Below, piece after piece: positions 51,725 through 62,019 of a stretch of DNA of 64,000 nucleotides (the stretch's first letter is position 1; each line of letters begins with the position of its first letter). The DNA is taken from NCBI GenBank assembly GCA_947471745.1, contig CANJKZ010000825.1, positions 62,001-126,000 on the forward strand. The letters run 5' to 3'. The notes below the pieces were generated by a model, which saw nothing but the letters and a program-made list of their open reading frames with translations, was not told the DNA's origin and ran no database searches. The position numbers were made by a program, and so were the translations under genes. This DNA comes from Closterium sp. Naga37s-1 (Eukaryota > Streptophyta > Zygnematophyceae > Desmidiales > Closteriaceae).

Positions 51725-54720
51725 ATGGAGTCCCCACTTGGCCTCCCGTGTCCGGCGTTCGAGGGTTTCGAGAAGCGTCTCGACGTGGAGTTCACCTGGA
51801 AGAAAGCCATTCTCTCTGAGCTTAAGTGCAAGGGTCTGCGTTCCGCCTCTCGCGCAGCTCTGGACGCCATGCTCGACGACGCTCAGTGCACCATTGTATC
51901 GAAGATGTCCAACGAGCATCTGGACGCGTATGTTCTCTCCGAGTCGAGCCTCTTCATCTTCCCGACTCGCGCTGTTATCAAGACTTGCGGAACCACCCGC
52001 CTGCTCAATGCTATCCCGAAGCTCCTGAAGATTGCTGACGAGGCCGGGCTCGAGCCCGCTCGCTGCCGGTACTCCCGAGGGACGTTCCTGTTCCCGGAGG
52101 CGCAGCCGTCCCCGCACAGGAGCTTCGACGAGGAGGTTGTGGTGCTCGATGGTCACTTCGGCGGGCTCAAGCACCGCCGCGCGCATGTGATGGGCGACGT
52201 GCTCGGAAGCAGGAAGTGGCACGTTTATGTGGCTGGGGAGTTCCCTGCTGCTGTTATTCAGGCTGGTGTTGGTGCGGTTGCTGCTGGTTCGGCGGGTGGT
52301 TCGATCGTGACGGTCGAGGTCTGCATGACCGACCTGGGGTGTTCTGCAACGAAGTATTTCTTCAAGAGCAACGGTTACGGCGATGCGGCGGACGTGACGA
52401 CGCATTCTGGGATCGGCGATCTCGTCCCGCACTCCCGCATCGACGACTTCAACTTCGACCCGTGCGGCTACTCGATGAACGGTCTGGATGGCGAGGTGAT
52501 ATCGACAGTGCACATCACTCCGGAGGATGTGTTCAGCTACGCAAGCTTCGAAGTTATGGGATCTGTGGGTGTCGGCGCGAAGGGGCCTCTCTGGCAGGCG
52601 ACCGGTGGCGATCTCGACGAGCTCGTCGCCAAGACTGCGCGTACCTTCCTGCCTGGTCGCCTGACCGTCGCTGTGCACTCCAGCGAGGTCGCTGCTGAAG
52701 GCGCGGTCGCAGGCAAGGCTTGGACCATTCTGAGTGCACCACGTGGATACGCCTGCGCCGGATCGAGCTGCCACATGCTCCCGGGCGGCGCTGCCGTGTC
52801 GTACGTCTGCTTCGACTCCCTCGAGGTTGCCGGGTGCGGCAGCGCTCTTCGCGCCGACATGCTGCTGGGCAATCTCCTCCCTTCGTTCGACTCGTTCAGG
52901 TCCGAATCGTCGGATTACCTCGCGTCCATCGACTCTTCCGATGACATCATTGTGCCGGGAGAGTCTTTGGAAGACAAGGCGTCACCGCTTGCTGTTTCTC
53001 CTGCCGTCTCTGCTGCCGTCGCCGAGACCGAGAAGCTGTACGGCGCCAAGGCTGCTGCCGTCGTTGCCGATCTCGCGCCGTCTCTCATCGGCGCTTCTCC
53101 CGCTGCGATCGACGCTTACATTCGCGCGTGCGTAACCGACGGCCTCGACTCCGCCTTCTACGTCATGGACGCCGGCGTCGCGCTGCAGCTGCACGCCACG
53201 TGGACGCAGCTGATGCCACGTGTGCAACCCTTCTACGCCGTCAAGTGCAACCCCGACCCGGCGCTCCTCTCCCTGCTCGCATGCGTCGGCGCAGGCTTCG
53301 ACGTGGCCAGCAAGGCCGAGATGGAAATGGTCGCCGCGTCATGCGGCGGGTCCCTCCCGGACCCATCACGCATCATCTACGCCAACCCCTGCAAGCTCCC
53401 CGCGCACATCCGCTTCGCGGCGGCGACCGGCGTGAACATGACGACGTTCGACTCGGTCACGGAGCTGCAGAAGCTGCGCCGCTGGAACCCGTCCGCGCAG
53501 GCGGTGCTGCGCGTGCGCGTGGATGACCCGGGCGCGCGCTGCCCCATGGGGGTGAAGTACGGCGCGGAGGCGGAGGAGTGCCCGGAGCTGCTGGCGGCGG
53601 CGCAGGAGCTCGGCGTGGAGGTGGTGGGTGTGGCGTTCCACGTGGGCAGCGGAGCCAAGGACCCGCGCATCTTCGGAGACGCGATTGCCCTAGCGAGGGA
53701 TATCTTTAACGTGGCGGAGCAGCTGGGCATGGCGCCGCTTTCGCTGCTGGACATCGGAGGAGGGTTCACGTACGACGGGCTGCAGGATGATGACTACGCG
53801 AACAACGCTGCAGCGGAGGATGGTGGTGCTGATGGCGAGATGTCGTTCCTGAAGGCGTGCTACTCTGTGAACTTGGCACTCGCCAAGTATTTCCCCGAGG
53901 AGATGGGCGTGCGTGTTATTGCTGAGCCTGGGCGCTTCTTCGCCGAAGCTCCGTTCACTCTTGCTGCCAAGGTCTTCGGTGTGCGCTCGCGCAACACGAC
54001 TGCCAACAAGGCGGCCGCTCTCGCTGCCCTCACCAAGCATGCATCAAGCTCCTCGTCCGCGGAAAATGCGTCTGCAGCTGTGCAATGCGCTTCAGGGAAG
54101 GGTGCCGTGATGGAGTACTGGATCGACGATGGCATCTACGGGTCCATGAACTGCCTGCTGTACGACCATGCTGTGATCTCCGCTCGCCCCGTCAAGATGG
54201 CTGCTGAGGGGCAAGTGGAGGAGGAGGGGCAGCTGTGCCGCTCGACGGTGTTTGGCCCGACGTGCGATGGCTTGGACACGATTCTGAGGGATGTGTGGCT
54301 GCCGCGGCTCGACCTGGATGACTGGCTGGTGAGTCTTGTTTGGACAGTTTTCTTGGGATGTGGCAGCATTTTGGTTTTCCTGGGTTTGGCGTTATTGTCA
54401 TAATGTCTTTTGTTGGTCTGGGTTACAATGTTGGGTGTTGCCTTCGGCTTCTAACCTGTTCTTCATTATCTATTCCTTGGCAGGTGTTTTCCAAGATGGG
54501 TGCATACACCCAAGCAGCCGGGTCCAGCTTCAACGGCTTTGCCACTTCTGACATTGGAACAGTCCGTGTCTTCTCCTCGGCCTTCCCGGAGGGTCTTGCT
54601 GAGGCTGCTGCACGCCTTCATGATCGCGTGGCCGATGCCTCAGCTTCCTCTGACAGCGATGCTGCCAGTTCCTTCTCTGGCAGTGATGAAGAGGAGGGTA
54701 GTGACTGGGACAGCAGCTAG
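51725..54720 (+). CDS. Bifunctional S-adenosylmethionine decarboxylase-ornithine decarboxylase
   Basis: Two coding exons (51725-54328 and 54484-54720, intron GTGAGT...GGCAG, phase 0) give 946 residues. Residues 1-365 are eukaryotic AdoMetDC: catalytic Glu13 and Glu16 in FEGFEKRLD, the self-cleavage and pyruvoyl site YVLSESS (Ser74), Cys88 in KTCGTT, Ser250 and His263. Residues about 445-925 are fold-type III ODC: PLP lysine Lys507 in FYAVKCN, His639 in HVGSG, a GGGF loop, Glu734 in EPGRFF, Cys847 in FGPTCDG and Tyr876 in AYTQAAGSSFNGF. The linker (about 365-445) is Ser/Ala-rich and lies inside one exon, so the fusion is not a gene-model artefact. The protein would make decarboxylated AdoMet and putrescine, the two precursors of spermidine, in the cytosol. 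The C-terminal tail is acidic and Ser-rich. Apicomplexan Plasmodium has a fusion in the same order with a much longer hinge. Self-cleavage at Ser74 should leave ODC attached to the AdoMetDC alpha chain. Confidence 0.95.
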
Positions 54721-55258
54721 AATGTTGGGCGGGGGTGGATGTGAATTGAGTGACTTGGTTTCTCCTTGTGTCTGGATCGCATTTGTTGACAATTTCTTTC
54801 TTGTTGATGCTCTCTTCGTCCTGCTGATATATGTGTATCTAAATGTGGTGCCAGCATATATTTTGTGCTTCTTTGATAGAGAGGTGGTTGTCACGCAACT
54901 TGTAAGCAACTGAAATATGCTAAGTGAACACAGTAAAGTGAAGATGCTAGCAGTTGAAATAAGACACAGGATGTTACGAGTGCAATTGAGTGAGCAAGCG
55001 AGGATTGCACTATCGAGACAAGAATACAATGAGCTAAGGATTGAGCGAAGAATATATAGCGAAGCTACAGTGGTAATGGTAACGTGTGGAAAATGGGGTG
55101 CGCGACGGGCCTAGCGCCGAGGTTGGGGATTGTTGAGGCGGAGGTCCGAAGCGCGGGTTACCAACCGAACCGTGAGGTTGGGTCGCGTCGTGTACAGTGG
55201 CGGGAATAGTGTCGAGGTGAATGTCGCGAGTGGTAACTGATTATTGTGGGGTGCTGTT
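54721..55258. other. 3' flank of the AdoMetDC-ODC gene
   Basis: AT-richer sequence after the TAG at 54718-54720, probably 3' UTR to about 54900 or beyond, then unique sequence up to the LTR at 55259. No coding region is supported. Confidence 0.45.
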
Positions 55259-55704
55259 TGTTGGGCTGAGAAGCCCCTTAGGATCTTTGCAGGACAGAAT
55301 TCAAGAGTAGGATGATGTAGTAGCGGAAGCGTTTAATAAAGACTTGTCGAACCACCTTGTGCTGGTTTGTGAGAACAAAGTAAGTTGATTAAACAAAAAG
55401 AGATACAAGCTTTTATAGGAATACAAAGGAATATGAAGAGATACAGTTAATAACTGTTTTACTGTTGCTGTTGCGGTTCGATACAGTGTCGACTCGGGCA
55501 ACTGCTCAGTATCGAGACAGTTGTTTGTCCTTGCTGTCGCGCTGCATTTGTCAGGTCAAAGGTCGCTGACCTTTGACTTTCGCGTAACCTCCAGCAGTTG
55601 TTCAACCTCCGAGGGTTGACTCACCGATGTTTCGATACGATCCGCTTCGCTTCTGTCTTGGTGTTTCGACACGACAGAGGCGCTTAAATCAGTTGTTTCC
55701 AACA
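55259..55704 (-). repeat. 3' LTR of Copia element F
   Basis: 446 bp, TGTTGGGCTGAG...TTTCCAACA on the plus strand, nearly identical to 60870-61315. Confidence 0.95.
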
Positions 55705-58700
55705 CTCCCCTTCGCTTCTGGAGTGTCGCTGCAGGTGACGTGGCTCTGTCCAGTCAGCAACATGCAATATTCGAACTTCAATTTTCCGAGCTTCTTGGTC
55801 AAGTAATCAGCTGCCATCTCGGATGTGGGGCAGTAAGACAGCTCAAGTCTCCCCTTCTCGATCTCGTCCTTTACGAAGAAATATCGCAGGGCGATATGTT
55901 TCGTCCTGTTCGCGAATCCATTTTTGTTGGCGATGCGAATTGCCGACTGGTTGTCGCAAAATAGGGAGAAGCTGGGTAACTGGGCCAGCTTCGCTTCCTC
56001 CAGAAGTTCGCGAAGGTACAGTCCTTCCTTGGTGGCTGAGCTGAGTGCGATATATTCAGCTTCAGCTGAGGAGAGGGCGATTAATTCCTGTTTGCTCGAC
56101 TGCCACGAAATAGGTCCGATAGGCTCGAGACGGTAGATATAGCCTGTGCGCGAGCGCCTGTTGTCAGGATCTCCGGCGTGGTCGGCGTCGACGTAGCCGA
56201 TTAGCTTGGGCGTTGTAGTTATGTTCTTGTAGTAGATCAGGCCGATCGTCGGAGTGCTTACGAGGTAGTGTAGAGCGCGATCGAGCTCCTTCATGTGTTC
56301 GTCTTCAGGCCTTTTGAGGTAGGTGGCGAGTTGACTTGCTGAGTATGATAGGTCTGGACGGCAGGTGACGGCCGCGAAGAGAAGGCATCCCAGCTTTCTC
56401 TGGTAGTTGCGTATGCCGGCGGGTTTCAGTGGAGCGGATTCTGCCTTGTTATTTCCTGCCGTGTAGCGGTATGGCGTAGAGATGGTAGTTGGCGTGAGTG
56501 CGAACCGTTTGGCGATGGTGTCGGCATATTTTGCGGCGTTGAGATAGATCGCGCCTTCTTCTTCTTGGATGTTGAGGCCGAGGTACTGCGTGACGGTAGA
56601 TGAAACCGTGAGCGTAAGATCTCTCTGTAACTCCCCTTCGAACCAGGTAGTGACATTGTTGGTTGATCCGATGTAAAGCAGATCGTCTACGTAGACGATT
56701 AGTAGAATGTAGTCGTCGCCTTTCGTGAGCCGGTACATTCCTTGGTCGTGCGGTAGCTGCCGGAATCCGATGCGAGTGAGTCGGGCGTGTAAGTACTGCT
56801 GCCACAGTCTCGGGGCCTGTTTGATTCCGTACAAGGACTTCAGTAGCTGGCAGACTTTGTTAGGTTCTCCATGGGAACCGTGTGGAAGTTCGACGAAGAT
56901 TTATGCGTCGACAGGTGCGTAGAGAAAAGCATTGGCAACGTCGATTTGCCGCAGCTTCCTTTTCTTCATAGCGGCGATCGCGAGAAGAATCCGTAGTGAG
57001 GTGTGTCGACTAACTGGTGCGAATGTCTCGGTGAAATCGCGTCCGTGCTCTTGGTCGAAGCCGCGTACGACCCAGCGTGCCTTGAACTTGTCGATGGTGC
57101 CATCTGCTTTCGTCTTCACACGGAAGACCCACTTCCCGGTGAGTATTGTCTTGTTTCGTGCTACGCCGATAGGAACAACTTTCCAGGTGTTGCGCTCCTG
57201 TAGTGCTTTCAGTTCCTTGTCCATGGCTTCACGCCATTTTTCCCTATGCTCCCCCCCCAGAGCCTGCTGAACTGTGGCAGGCTCCTTAGGAGTATCGGTG
57301 CCGTGGACCGCGGTGACGAGACCAAGTATCTGAAGGCCACTCTGTGTGTAGCGGGGGAGTGTTGTGTCCGCGGGATAAGCTGCTTCGTCGCCTGTTTCTG
57401 GGTCAGGTATGAAGTTGGGCCCTATGCGTTCTGCTTCGTTGGTGTTGACTTCTGCAGGTGTAACGTAACCAGTGTTGGCGAGGTCGAAATAAGTTTCGGC
57501 GTTGACACTGTCGCGAGGATTTTCGTCATCCATCAGGATAGGCACGGAGCAGTAAGGGAGTGGTCCTGCTTCTTCCGAGGCGTTATCCACGTTCTGCTCG
57601 TCCCAGTCAGCTTCGTCTGCTGCCGAGGCGAAGTGTCGGTCACCATGGAAGCCACCTGTGGGATCTCGATTTTCTTCCAGGTTGGCAAGGTATGTCGGAA
57701 GGGTGAGTCGTTCGTAGAAAATGACGTCACGTGCTGCTACTGTTTCTTTGGAGTGGACGTCGAAAATCTTCCACGCGTTGTAATTTCTTTCGATGCCCAG
57801 GTGTAGTCCCCACTGTGCTCGTTGGGAAAATCGGCCGGCTCGTGCAGATGGGGGTCGGTACTGTACCATGCAGCCGAAAACTCTTAACATTTTTGTGCTG
57901 CCCTGTTTTCCTGTCCACAGCAGGTGCGGTGATGCGTTGTTCGGTAGTGACGACGACGAAAGCAAGTTGTGCAGCATGACAGCGTGGTCCATCGCTTCAG
58001 GCCACTGGTGATTGGGCAGTCGCATGCCACGCAGTAATTTGCGCATGGTGTTCTGGAGAGTTCGATTCATCCGTTCCGCCACGCCTTGCTGTTGATGGGC
58101 GTAAGGAAGCGAGATGAGCCTCTTGATTCCCTTTTCTGCCAAGAACTGCTTGAACCTCTGTGAGGTGTATTCTCCTCCTCCGTCTGACTGAAAGCTTTTC
58201 AGTTTCTCGCCTGATTCTCGTTCTGCTACTGGGAGCCAAGCGACGAAGGCTTCGAAGGCCATGTCCTTGCTCGAAAGATTGAGGTGCCAAACGTAACGTG
58301 TAGCTGCATCGATGAACGTGATGGTATAACTGTATGCTCCTTGTCCGGGTTCTCGATTGTACAGGATGTCGCTGTACACCTTTTCAAGTGGTGCGTAAGC
58401 TGGTGCGCTAAGGTTGTGGTGAGAAGTGAAAGGTCGATGCGGTAAGTCAGCTTCGGGGCAGATAAAACACGTTCCTCGCGCTCGTCGAAGTTCACTTCCG
58501 TCGGTTAGAAGCAGTGAATCTTTGTCGAGAACTCCGGCTCTGATTGTGTTGTTTAACACCGTATTACTTGGATGTCCCATTCGTGCGTGCCAGATGTCTT
58601 CGCTAGCGTGATGTCCGGGTGAACGACGATACAGGTCGGAGTTGGAGTAAAAGGCGGCGGTGAAGTTGGCGCTTCTGTGAACTTCGCGAGGAGTGGGAGT

Positions 58701-60869
58701 TAGCTGCTGCGCAGGAGTCGGTGAAGTATTGTCGGTGTGTGGCGATGTCGTTGAAGAACTCGCGACTGGTGTTGTAAGTGTTGTTGGTGTTGCCGATGTT
58801 TCTGCTGCTGCCGATGTTGTTTCTGCTGCTGCCGAGTGTTGAATCGTTGCTAATGCTCTTGTTCGTTCTGCTTCAGGGATGGTGTGTGAGTACCAGAAAC
58901 CTTCTCGACTGAAGTCGGGGTCAAGATCTGGTGGATGTGTCCAAGAGGTGAAGGTGACGATCCCGTCGCTGTCAGCAGTGCCGAGATCTGGGACGAAGTC
59001 GAGGACGAAGACATTATTCTTCAGTACTGCCTTGCCGATGTAGAGTCCTCCTCGACCGTGGAAGAGCTTGAACTCCTGTGTGGTGCTGTCTGCTTCAAGA
59101 TGGATCCCCTTCGCCATTAGTTGGCTGACGCTTAGTAAGTTGTAGCCAAGTCCCTCTGCTATTAAAACCTTTGACATTTGCAGTATAACGTTTGTCTCTC
59201 GTGACTGAAGTTGCACTACGCCTTGTCGTCGTGTGCGCAGGTTCTGATTGTTGGCGACGGTGATGACAACTTCGCGTTGAAGTTGGTGTTCACGTTGAAC
59301 AAAACGTCCTGAAGAACACATGTGCTGTCCACAGCAGCTGTCCAAGAACCACGTATCTTTTCCGGACGGCTCGCTTTGAGCGATAGCTGCATACGTCGGA
59401 TTTGGTTGAAGTGACTCGCGGCGAGGCGTGCTGTTGTCGAGTTGCTCTTCCGGTGAGTAATATGGTGGTGACTCAGTGATGCAGTAGTCGGTCAGTCGTG
59501 TCATGCAACTGACGATGTTTCTTGTTCCTTGCGCAGGTTGTCCCGTCGATGTCGTTGAGGCTTGTACTTGAGAAGTCGAACTCGCTTGCGTTGAGGCAAC
59601 TTGACTGCTTGAAGGCCGAAGCTGGCGCTGCGTTGGTACTGACTGTTGTCGGTTAGGGCAGTGTGAGCGAGGATGCCCTGACATCTTGCAAAGGTGACAG
59701 AACGGAGGTACTGATTTAGGTTGATGCCGATTGTTGTTGTTGTAGCGTCGTTGAGTGTGGAATGCAAATTCGGGCACTGATACCTTCTTCTTGTGTCGTT
59801 CCTCTTGCAGATCCATATCTTGCTGCTCAGCATGGATTTCGGCGCAGAGTGCTGCTTCTGATATCTTTCCATGCGCTCGGAGTATGGCGCGGGTGGAGCG
59901 CCACTGAGGACCGAGGCCGCCGATGATGACTGTGACGAAGGCGTCTTCTGAAATCGACCCTCCGCATCGAAGGAGTTTGTCGCGCAATTCGCGACAACGG
60001 CTGATATACGCCATCCCTTTTTCGCCTGGTTTCATTTCGACTGTCGTCAGTTGCGCCATTAACCGACTTTGATTTACGCTATCTGTTGCTTGATACAGGT
60101 TCTTCAGGTGGTTGTACGCGAGCTCTGCAGAGTTGCCGTAACCCCGGTAAGACCGTATGTTCTGCTGCTGACTTGGAGTGACATTTCTCAGCAGTATTGT
60201 GTACGCCATCATTGGCTGATACGTGTATTGCTGCTTGTCGTACTGTGTGCCGTGTGTTGGATATGGCAGGGACCCGTCGAAGAAGCCAAGAATCTGCGCA
60301 CCTTCCATCATTAACTCGAACTCGAATGACCAGGTAAAGAAATCCTTTCCGTCGAAAGGCCTTGTTGTCTGCAGTTTTAAGACGTGCGCGAACTGCGACT
60401 GAACTTGAAGTGCATCCAATGTCTTTTCTTGTCCGGATGCAGGCTGCGGGTGTGGCATAAAGCTGACGGAGCCACGCTGGGGCTCATACGGAGCAAAGGT
60501 AGGCCGTTGCTGTTGATTTCCTCGTGCGTAGGATGAACCGTCGAGGCTCATCGGTGTTGCGTTGTTGTTGCTGTTGTTTGACTGTGCAGGTGCCCCTTGC
60601 TGGTGTTGCTCGTAGAAGGACAAAAGGAGAAGAACTTCTCCATCATGTCTGGATCGAAGGCCGCAGCTTAATTTGCGGGAGTTTCCGAAGACGATGCCCT
60701 TGGTCTTGTTGCTGTGCCCTCCTCTGTCTGTAGGCCAGAGGCAGGGGGTGGAGTAGGAGTAGTACCGGGGGAGCCGTTAGAGGAGCTTCTCTCCTTCTGT
60801 GTTGCCATTTCTTGTGATGTCGTAGATGTCTTGATAGTAGTTGAATTTGTCCTGACCGCTCTCATACCA

Positions 60870-61315
60870 TGTTGGGCTGAGAAGCCCCTTAGGATCTTTG
60901 CAGGACAGAATTCAAGAGTAGGATGATGTAGTAGCGGAAGCGTTTAATAAAGACTTGTTGAACCACCTTGTGCTGGTTTGTGAGAACAAAGTAAGTTGAT
61001 TAAACAAAAAGAGATACAAGCTTTTATAAGAATACAAAGGAATATGAAGAGATACAGTTAATAACTGTTTTACTGTTGCTGTTGCGGTTCGATACAGTGT
61101 CGACTCGGGCAACTGCTCAGTATCGAGACAGTTGTTTGTCCTTGCTGTCACGCTGCATTTGTCAGGTCAAAGGTCGCTGACCTTTGACTTTCGCGTAACC
61201 TCCAGCAGTTGTTCAACCTCCGAGGGTTGACTCACCGATGTTTCGATACGATCCGCTTCGCTTCTGTCTTGGTGTTTCGACACGACAGAGGCGCTTAAAT
61301 CAGTTGTTTCCAACA
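60870..61315 (-). repeat. LTR shared by element F and the adjacent partial copy
   Basis: 446 bp. On its left is the primer-binding site of element F (so a 5' LTR). On its right begins the 3' internal end of another copy of the same element (so also a 3' LTR). One LTR therefore serves both, giving an LTR-internal-LTR-internal arrangement. Confidence 0.93.
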
Positions 61316-61951
61316 CTCCCCTTCGCTTCTGGAGTGTCGCTGCAGGTGACGTGGCTCTGTCCAGTCAGCAGCATGCAATATTCGAACTTCAACTTTCCGA
61401 GCTTCTTGGTCAAGTAATCAGCTGCCATCTCGGATGTGGGGCAGTAAGACAGCTCAAGTCTCCCCTTCTCGATCTCGTCCTTTACGAAGAAATATCGCAG
61501 GGCGATATGTTTCATCCTGTTCGCGAATCCATTTTTGTTGGCGATGCGAATTGCCGACTGGTTGTCGCAAAATAGGGAGAAGCTGGGTAACTGGGCCAGC
61601 TTCGCTTCCTCCAGAAGTTCGCGAAGGTACAGTCCTTCCTTGGTGGCTGAGCAGAGTGCGATATATTCAGCTTCAGCTGAGGAGAGGGCGATTAATTCCT
61701 GTTTGCTCGACTGCCACGAAATAGGTCCGATAGGCTCGAGACGGTAGATATAGCCTGTGCGCGAGCGCCTGTTGTCAGGATCTCCGGCGTGGTCGGCGTC
61801 GACGTAGCCGATTAGCTTGGGCGTTGTAGTTATGTTCTTGTAGTAGATCAGGCCGATCGTCGGAGTGCTTACGAGGTAGTGTAGAGCGCGATCGAGCTCC
61901 TTCATGTGTTCGTCTTCAGGCCTTTTGAGGTAGGTGGCGAGTTGACTTGCT
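61316..61951 (-). mobile_element. Partial second copy of Copia element F
   Basis: Nearly identical to 55705-56340: the 3' untranslated end, RNase H and the end of reverse transcriptase. It stops at about 61951 within GAGTTGACTTGCT, where an ODC-derived scrap starts. Incomplete. Confidence 0.92.
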
Positions 61952-62019
61952 TCTGGGCGCTTCTTCGCGGAAGCTCCCTTCACGCTGGCTACGAAGGTAT
62001 TTGGCGTGCGCTCCCGAAG
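61952..62019 (+). pseudogene. ODC gene fragment caught between two Copia pieces
   Basis: Sixty-eight bases that read, in one frame, GRFFAEAPFTLATKVFGVRSR, equivalent to residues about 736-756 of the AdoMetDC-ODC protein (53929-53995). Roughly a dozen bases differ, and most fall at third codon positions (Ala, Pro, Thr, Leu, Val, Phe, Gly and Ser codons) without changing the residue. The pattern suggests a source gene that had been evolving under protein-level selection, so an ODC paralogue rather than this gene itself. It has no start, splice or stop signals and is not functional. Confidence 0.85.

Larger units (their letters stand above)
55259..61315 (-). mobile_element. Copia element F, second lineage
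   Basis: Flanked by 446-bp LTRs (55259-55704 and 60870-61315) that differ at about three positions by eye, so it is young. The primer-binding site TGGTATGAGAGC (minus strand, 60858-60869) adjoins the 5' LTR. On the minus strand the internal region carries gag with a canonical zinc knuckle CHLCKMSGHPRSHC (about 59680-59720), protease (WFLDSCCGQHM, about 59320), integrase with HARMGHP and FQSDGGGEYTS, reverse transcriptase with YVDDLLYI, and RNase H with YVDADHAGD and FCDNQSAIRIAN. Gln/Asn-rich gag N-terminus. Broken, with only about one break seen in gag-pol. Elements A-E belong to a different Copia lineage. Confidence 0.93.

Noticed and set aside
51725-54720. AdoMetDC-ODC fusion as a false join of two neighbouring genes
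   Set aside because: The linker lies inside one uninterrupted 2,604-bp exon and the frame stays open with no start or splice signals needed between the domains.
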